Shown: positions 6,143 to 6,321 of the stretch, in pieces
How the letters are laid out: every line of letters starts with the position of its first letter
Position numbering within the stretch: the stretch's first letter is position 1
Assembly: GCA_030424825.1 (NCBI GenBank)
Contig: JAUHWE010000294.1
Span: forward strand, 1 to 6,321
Reading direction: 5' to 3'
From: Verrucomicrobiia bacterium
GTDB taxonomy: Bacteria > Verrucomicrobiota > Verrucomicrobiia > Opitutales > Opitutaceae
Length of the DNA: 6,321 nucleotides
Notes under the pieces: model-generated
Seen by the model: only the letters and a program-made list of their open reading frames with translations
The model's database searches: none
What the model was told of the DNA's origin: nothing
Position numbers and translations under genes: made by a program

Positions 6143-6321
6143 ATGAAAGAGGAACGGACTAATCTCCAGGCAAACCCCCGACTTTCAGGGAACAAAGCGG
6201 CAGCGGGTAGCGGACAAGACACAAGTGACACGCTCGCTGATTTCTTTGCCTCTGATCCAACGGTCCCACCACCCAAGCCCCCAGCGAGATTCGCCGACAA
6301 ACGCCCCTTGCGGGTTCTCAT
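6143..6321 (+). CDS. N-terminus of an unidentified protein, cut by the window edge
   Basis: An open frame on the + strand begins with ATG at 6143 and runs to the end of the window (59 complete codons). The translation starts MKEERTNLQANPRLSGNK and continues with a Gly/Ser/Asp-rich stretch, then DFFASDPTVPPPKPPARF and finally DKRPLRVL. It looks like a disordered, proline-rich leader running into the first beta strand of a folded domain. RPLRVL is a common beginning of Rossmann-like domains, such as glycosyltransferases or receiver domains, but the sequence ends too early to choose. An in-frame stop at 6101-6103 bounds it upstream, and there is no other plausible start. The only SD-like motif, AGGA (6124-6127), is 15 bases away, so the ribosome site is weak. 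The opposite-strand frame (6040-6321) is less protein-like. The gene is divergent from tRNA-Asp. Confidence 0.55.
   Translation, partial: MKEERTNLQANPRLSGNKAAAGSGQDTSDTLADFFASDPTVPPPKPPARFADKRPLRVL

Noticed and set aside
6040..6321. A 93-codon frame on the - strand at the right edge
   Set aside because: Its composition is Arg/Ala/Ser-rich without recognisable organisation, and it is antisense to a more plausible + strand gene start. It cannot be excluded fully because it touches the window edge.
1..6321. CRISPR array, insertion sequence or toxin-antitoxin pair
   Set aside because: No regularly spaced repeats of 20-40 bases, no transposase frame with terminal inverted repeats, and no pair of small overlapping genes could be found on either strand.

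Overview
The window looks like a chromosomal stretch from a member of Verrucomicrobiota, most likely class Opitutae (Opitutales/Puniceicoccales type). The main reason is the C-terminal domain of the beta-helix protein (a 'NLSTR...VGAG...GF.V.GG...LMIRAVGP.L...V...LADPQ' pattern), which I recognise as common in secreted proteins of that group. The TonB-dependent receptor has an 'IELESFSVKAE' box of the kind also usual there. This assignment comes from family recall, not from a search.

Layout, from the right end leftwards. At the right edge a gene on the + strand starts (6143 to beyond the window) with a disordered, proline-rich N-terminus. It is divergent from a complete tRNA-Asp(GUC) gene on the - strand (5864-5940), which has a recognisable promoter (5961-5988) and a strong intrinsic terminator (5826-5857). 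About 295 bases without a gene follow. They contain three GTAACA repeats (5647-5683), two of them exactly 11 bp apart, and a related GACACA in the same 11-bp phase. This architecture is typical of PhoB/OmpR-type operators. Next, on the - strand, come a large TonB-dependent receptor with an N-terminal carboxypeptidase-regulatory-like domain (2659-5568), a 62-base AT-rich spacer, and an exported acidic beta-helix protein (752-2596). An intrinsic terminator (677-714) closes this pair. A small gene for an exported protein of unknown function (7-600) has its own upstream region with a 7-bp inverted repeat. Its stop lies against the left edge, where a further gene may begin.

How they fit together: the receptor and the beta-helix protein look like a two-gene transcription unit for the cell envelope. 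The receptor would import a ligand through the outer membrane using TonB/ExbBD encoded elsewhere, and the beta-helix protein would act outside the inner membrane, perhaps on the same ligand. The substrate cannot be read from the sequence. The 11-bp-phased repeats upstream make regulation by a PhoB-like response regulator, and hence phosphate limitation, a testable hypothesis. No CRISPR array, insertion sequence, integrase or phage gene is visible.
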